DNA from: Clostridiales bacterium
GTDB lineage: Bacteria; Bacillota; Clostridia; Christensenellales; Aristaeellaceae
NCBI GenBank assembly: GCA_004557125.1
Contig: SFET01000059.1
Span: 1-9,318 of the forward strand
Direction: 5' to 3'
Length of the DNA: 9,318 bases
The position numbers and the translations under genes are program-made. The notes beneath the pieces were generated by a model. That model was not told where the DNA came from and ran no database searches. It was given only the letters and a program-made list of their open reading frames with translations. Below are positions 6,414-9,318 of this stretch, one piece after another; position 1 is the stretch's first letter; the number at the start of each line of letters is the position of its first letter.

Positions 6414-7448
6414 ATGTCCAACAAGACGTTTTACATGACGGGTATCGAGAAAATTGAGCTTGGCGAGGCGCCGATGCCCAAGATGGGCCCCGACGACGTG
6501 CTCATCAAGGTACAGTCGGTGGGTGTATGCGGCTCCGACCTGCACTACTACCGTTCCGGCTCCATCGGCGATTTCAAGGTGGAGTTTCCCTTCGTGCTGG
6601 GTCACGAGGCCGCGGGCGTGGTGTGCGACGTGGGCGAGAACGTGCGCACGCTGAAGAAGGGCGACCGGGTCTGCATGGAGCCGGGCGTGCCCTGCATGAA
6701 GTGCGAGGAGTGCCTCTCCGGCCACTACAACCTGTGCAAGGACGTGCGCTTCTGGGCCACGCCGCCCTACGACGGCGTGCTGAGCGAGTATGTGGCCCAT
6801 CCGGCAGCCTTCACCTTCAAAATCCCCGACAACATGAGCTTTACTGAGGGCGCGCTGGTGGAGCCTCTCGCCATCGGCCTGCACGCTTGCAACATGGGAG
6901 GCGTGAAGTTGGGGCAGACCGTGGCCATCATGGGCGCGGGCTGCATCGGCCTGGTGACGCTGCTGGCGGCAAAGGCCTACGGCGCGACTCGGATCATCGT
7001 GGGCGATGTGCTGGACAAGCGGCTGGACAAGGCCCGGGAGCTGGGCGCGATTGCCGTCAACACGAAAGAGGAGGACTTCGTCGCGAAGGTGATGGAGCTC
7101 ACCGAAGGGCGCGGCGCGGACGTGTGCATCGACTGCGCCGGCTTCTCCGCCACCGTGGACAGCTGTCTGAGCTGTGCCAAGTCCGCTGGAATGGTCATCA
7201 TCGTCGGTCTGGGCCAGGATCGGGTGGACGGCTTCAACACCAGCGTCATGTCCACCAAGGAGCTGACCGTGAAGTCCATCTTCCGCTACCGCAACCTGTA
7301 TCCTACGGCTATCAACGCCATCGCCGACGGCAGGATCGACGTGGAGTCCATCGTGTCCCACCGCTTCACCTTCGACGATACGATCAATGCCTTCGCCACC
7401 TGTCATAAGGATATCCGAAACGTGGTGAAGGGCGTCATCGAGTACTGA
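6414..7448 (+). CDS. Zinc-dependent sorbitol/xylitol-type dehydrogenase
   Basis: A 344-residue medium-chain dehydrogenase. Catalytic zinc ligands are Cys39, His64, Glu65 and Glu150, and the structural zinc Cys cluster is Cys94, Cys97, Cys100 and Cys108. The Rossmann motif GAGCIG is at 174-179, and Asp198 after the second strand favours NAD. The segment GVCGSDLHYYRSGSIGDF is typical of sorbitol, xylitol and L-iditol dehydrogenases, which oxidise the C2 hydroxyl of a polyol to a ketose. AAGGAG at 6400-6405, 8 bases before the ATG, begins two bases after the permease stop, so the gene belongs to the transporter operon and probably acts on the imported compound or its product. A related Zn-enzyme in other bacteria (RspB type) oxidises L-gulonate, so a sugar-acid substrate is an alternative, although the N-terminal motif here is closer to the polyol group. 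A terminator-like hairpin follows the stop. Confidence 0.9.
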   Translation: MSNKTFYMTGIEKIELGEAPMPKMGPDDVLIKVQSVGVCGSDLHYYRSGSIGDFKVEFPFVLGHEAAGVVCDVGENVRTLKKGDRVCMEPGVPCMKCEECLSGHYNLCKDVRFWATPPYDGVLSEYVAHPAAFTFKIPDNMSFTEGALVEPLAIGLHACNMGGVKLGQTVAIMGAGCIGLVTLLAAKAYGATRIIVGDVLDKRLDKARELGAIAVNTKEEDFVAKVMELTEGRGADVCIDCAGFSATVDSCLSCAKSAGMVIIVGLGQDRVDGFNTSVMSTKELTVKSIFRYRNLYPTAINAIADGRIDVESIVSHRFTFDDTINAFATCHKDIRNVVKGVIEY

Positions 7449-7457
7449 GCGACGGAG

Positions 7458-7496
7458 AACAGGCAGACGTTGAAGGATACTGCCTGTTTCCTTTTT
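7458..7496 (+). terminator. Terminator-like hairpin inside the operon (possible attenuator)
   Basis: AACAGGCAG (7458-7466) pairs perfectly with CTGCCTGTT (7480-7488) across a 13-base loop, and is followed by TCCTTTTTC with a run of five T at 7492-7496. That is a reasonable Rho-independent terminator. The AGGAGG of the next gene starts at 7498, directly after the T run, so the terminator is embedded in the leader of the next gene. It would leave the last dehydrogenase less transcribed than its neighbours, or act as a regulated attenuator. No separate promoter is visible in the 64-base gap. Confidence 0.65.
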
Positions 7497-7512
7497 CAGG
7501 AGGAATCATCCC

Positions 7513-9129
7513 ATGAAACTGAATTATCGCGGCCTGAAGGACGTACAGGCCTGGACGGCGGCGGGCATCGAGCTGCCGCCCTACGATCCCGAGACGCTTT
7601 CCGTGCAGACCCAGGCAGATCCGCGCTGGGCACACTTCGGCATCGGCAACATCTTCCGCATCTTCGTGGGCGGCATCGCCGATCGGCTTCTGCGGGAGGG
7701 AGAGATGGATCGGGGCATCACCTGCATCGAGACCTTTGATTTCGACGTGGTGGACAAAATCTACGCTCCCTACGACAATCTGGCCCTGGCCGTGATTCTG
7801 AAGGCCGACGGCAGCGTGGAGAAGCGGGTGCTGGGCGGATTGTCCGAGACCATCAAAGCCCGTTCGTGCGATCCCGAGGCCTGGACGCGCATGAAGGCCG
7901 TGTTTACCCATCCCAGCTTCCAGCTGGCAAGCTTCACCATCACCGAGAAGGGCTACGCCCTGCGCGACGCCGGGGGAGAATACCTCGGCTACGTTCGCGC
8001 CGACTTGGAAAACGGCCCGGAGAAGGTCGTCGGAGCCATGGGCATTGTCACATCCATGCTGCATGCGCGCTATCAGGCCGGAAAGCTGCCCCTTGCGCTG
8101 GTGAGCATGGACAACGTGGCCCGAAACGGCGAAAAGCTCCGCAATTCCGTGCTGGAGATCGCCAGAGTGTGGCAGGAGAAGGGCTTTGTGGACGCGGGCT
8201 TTGTGGATTACGTGTCCGATGAAACGAAGGTAAGCTTTCCCTGGACCATGATCGACAAGATTACACCCCGGCCCAGCGCGGACGTGGCGAATGCGCTGGA
8301 GAAGGACGGCGTGGAGGACATGCAGCCGGTAATCACCTCGAAGCACACCTACATCGCGCCCTTCGTCAACGCCGAGGGGCCGCAGTATCTGGTGGTGGAG
8401 GACAACTTCCCCAACGGCCATCCGCCGCTGGAAAAGGCTGGGGTCTACATGGCCGACCGAATCACGGTGAACCGCTCCGAACGGATGAAGGTTACCGCCT
8501 GCCTGAATCCCATCCACACCGCCCTGGGCCCCTACGACGTCATGCTGGGCCACGAACTGTTTGCCGATGGCATGTCCGATCCGGAGCTCTCCCGGCTGGC
8601 GGATCAGGTGGGCTATGCTGAGGGCCTGCCGGTGGTGGAGGATCCCGGCATACTCTCCCCAAAGACATTCATCGACGAGGTGATTCACGAGCGCTTTCCC
8701 AACGCCTATCTGGGCGACACCAGCCAGCGCATCTGCACCGACATCTCCCAGGGCGTGGCCTTCCGCTTCGGCGAGACCATCAAGGCCTACGTGGCCCGGG
8801 AAGGCAGCGCTGCCAGGCTCACCGGCATTCCTCTGGCCATCGTCGGGTGGCTTCGATATCTGCTGGCCGTGGACGATTTTGGAAACGCCTATCCGCTTGC
8901 ACCCGATCCTATGGCAGCCGAGCTGACGGAGCAGATCAAGTCCATCCAGATGGGCAGACCCGAAAGCTATGCCGGTCAGCTTCGGCCCATACTCGCCAAC
9001 AAGAACATCTGGGGCATCGACCTGTACGCCGCCGGACTGGGCGAGAAGATTGAGGCGATTTTCCGCGAGGAGCTCGCTGGCCCTGGCGCGGTCCGCGAGA
9101 CGCTCAAGCGGCATCTTGACAATTGTTGA
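7513..9129 (+). CDS. Long-chain mannitol dehydrogenase / fructuronate reductase family protein
   Basis: A 538-residue polyol-specific long-chain dehydrogenase. The N-terminal Rossmann part (about 38-310) begins with HFGIGNIFR (41-49), the cofactor-binding loop of this family. The C-terminal part (about 315-520) begins with ADRIT and RMKVTACLNPIHTALG, which supplies Lys326, Asn332 and His335 as the likely catalytic residues. The Lys-Asn spacing is one residue longer than I recall for Pseudomonas mannitol 2-dehydrogenase (K-x4-N-x2-H), and this version resembles Bacillota UxuB-like proteins, which share the roughly 540-residue length. The reaction is NAD-linked interconversion of D-mannitol and fructose, or D-mannonate and D-fructuronate; sequence alone does not separate these. 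AGGAGG at 7498-7503 sits 9 bases before the ATG. It is the last gene of the operon, behind a terminator-like hairpin. No mannonate dehydratase or kinase lies in the window to settle its role. Confidence 0.88.
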   Translation: MKLNYRGLKDVQAWTAAGIELPPYDPETLSVQTQADPRWAHFGIGNIFRIFVGGIADRLLREGEMDRGITCIETFDFDVVDKIYAPYDNLALAVILKADGSVEKRVLGGLSETIKARSCDPEAWTRMKAVFTHPSFQLASFTITEKGYALRDAGGEYLGYVRADLENGPEKVVGAMGIVTSMLHARYQAGKLPLALVSMDNVARNGEKLRNSVLEIARVWQEKGFVDAGFVDYVSDETKVSFPWTMIDKITPRPSADVANALEKDGVEDMQPVITSKHTYIAPFVNAEGPQYLVVEDNFPNGHPPLEKAGVYMADRITVNRSERMKVTACLNPIHTALGPYDVMLGHELFADGMSDPELSRLADQVGYAEGLPVVEDPGILSPKTFIDEVIHERFPNAYLGDTSQRICTDISQGVAFRFGETIKAYVAREGSAARLTGIPLAIVGWLRYLLAVDDFGNAYPLAPDPMAAELTEQIKSIQMGRPESYAGQLRPILANKNIWGIDLYAAGLGEKIEAIFREELAGPGAVRETLKRHLDNC

Positions 9130-9196
9130 GCGTGCACAATGTGAAAGCATGCGGGATCGGATAAAGATCAGGTTCTGCAAAACAGTTTTCCCTGCG

Positions 9197-9217
9197 GCAG
9201 AGAGCTATACTCTCTGC
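9197..9217 (+). other. Small hairpin downstream of the operon
   Basis: GCAGAGA (9197-9203) pairs with TCTCTGC (9211-9217) around a 7-base loop. No T run follows. It may be part of the operon's 3' end structure together with the larger hairpin at 9233-9264. Confidence 0.35.
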
Positions 9218-9232
9218 GTTCAGCCCACTGAC

Positions 9233-9264
9233 AAAGTCCGCTTCTCGTTGTCGAAGCGGGCTTT
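9233..9264. terminator. Probable operon terminator hairpin
   Basis: AAAGTCCGCTTC (9233-9244) pairs with GAAGCGGGCTTT (9253-9264) in a 12-pair stem with one G-U pair and an 8-base loop. The A3/T3 ends give a short T tract in both directions. It lies 104 bases after the last stop codon and is the best candidate for the end of the transcript, possibly bidirectional. The T tract is short, so efficiency is uncertain. Beyond it, to the window end, I see only a weak 5-pair hairpin (9290-9304) and no gene. Confidence 0.55.
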
Positions 9265-9318
9265 AAACATAAGCAGGAGAGAAAAGGACGAGGCCACGAG
9301 CCTCTTGATATTCTGAAC

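Noticed and set aside
5595..7406. Long open frame on the minus strand (about 600 codons) across the permease and zinc dehydrogenase genes
   Set aside because: Its product is a His/Asp/Gly/Ala/Val-rich shadow with no fold-like pattern. It arises from GC-rich codon bias of the well-supported plus-strand genes and has no ribosome site.
9140..9165. Possible third copy of the TGTGAATCATGCG repeat downstream of the operon
   Set aside because: TGTGAAAGCATGCG resembles the 5' block only with an insertion, and the 3' block and hairpin stem are absent.
7435..9180. Long open frame on the minus strand (about 580 codons) opposite the long-chain dehydrogenase
   Set aside because: It mirrors a strongly supported plus-strand gene, has low-complexity composition and no recognisable motif, so it is a codon-bias artefact.

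Overview
The window looks like the chromosome of a fairly GC-rich member of the Clostridia (Bacillota). Strong AGGAGG-type ribosome binding sites precede the genes, the sigma-A promoters are near consensus, the intergenic DNA is AT-rich against GC-rich genes, and the solute-binding protein has a short signal peptide ending ALA-E. These points fit a gut-type Clostridia but do not fix a genus.

Layout. Bases 1-480 are the C-terminal end of a large serine recombinase cut off by the window edge, so the left edge lies in or beside a mobile element. Only 28 bases later comes the tail of a ROK-family regulator on the minus strand (509/523-1614), whose last part is frameshifted. A divergent AT-rich control region (1615-1843) carries a promoter for the ROK gene and, facing the other way, a perfect TTGACA-N17-TATAAT promoter, paired repeats and a palindrome. 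On the plus strand follow a short-chain dehydrogenase (1844-2620), a leader with two tandem 37-base hairpin repeats (2712-2785), and a ribose-type ABC importer: binding protein (2803-3828), double ATPase (3921-5417) and permease (5433-6398). Next come a zinc-dependent sorbitol/xylitol-type dehydrogenase (6414-7448) and a long-chain mannitol dehydrogenase/fructuronate reductase-type enzyme (7513-9129). Stable hairpins lie after the binding protein gene, between the last two dehydrogenase genes, and after the last gene.

Working model. This is a regulated uptake-and-oxidoreduction locus for a polyol, ketose or sugar acid. The CUT2 importer brings in the substrate unphosphorylated, and three dehydrogenases from three unrelated superfamilies interconvert polyol and keto forms. 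No kinase, isomerase, aldolase or dehydratase is in the window, so the products must enter metabolism through enzymes elsewhere, or the locus serves partly as a redox shuttle. The ROK protein is the obvious local regulator, but its C-terminus appears damaged. The most unusual features are the tandem hairpin leader before the binding protein, the ROK frameshift, and the kinase-free set of three dehydrogenases.
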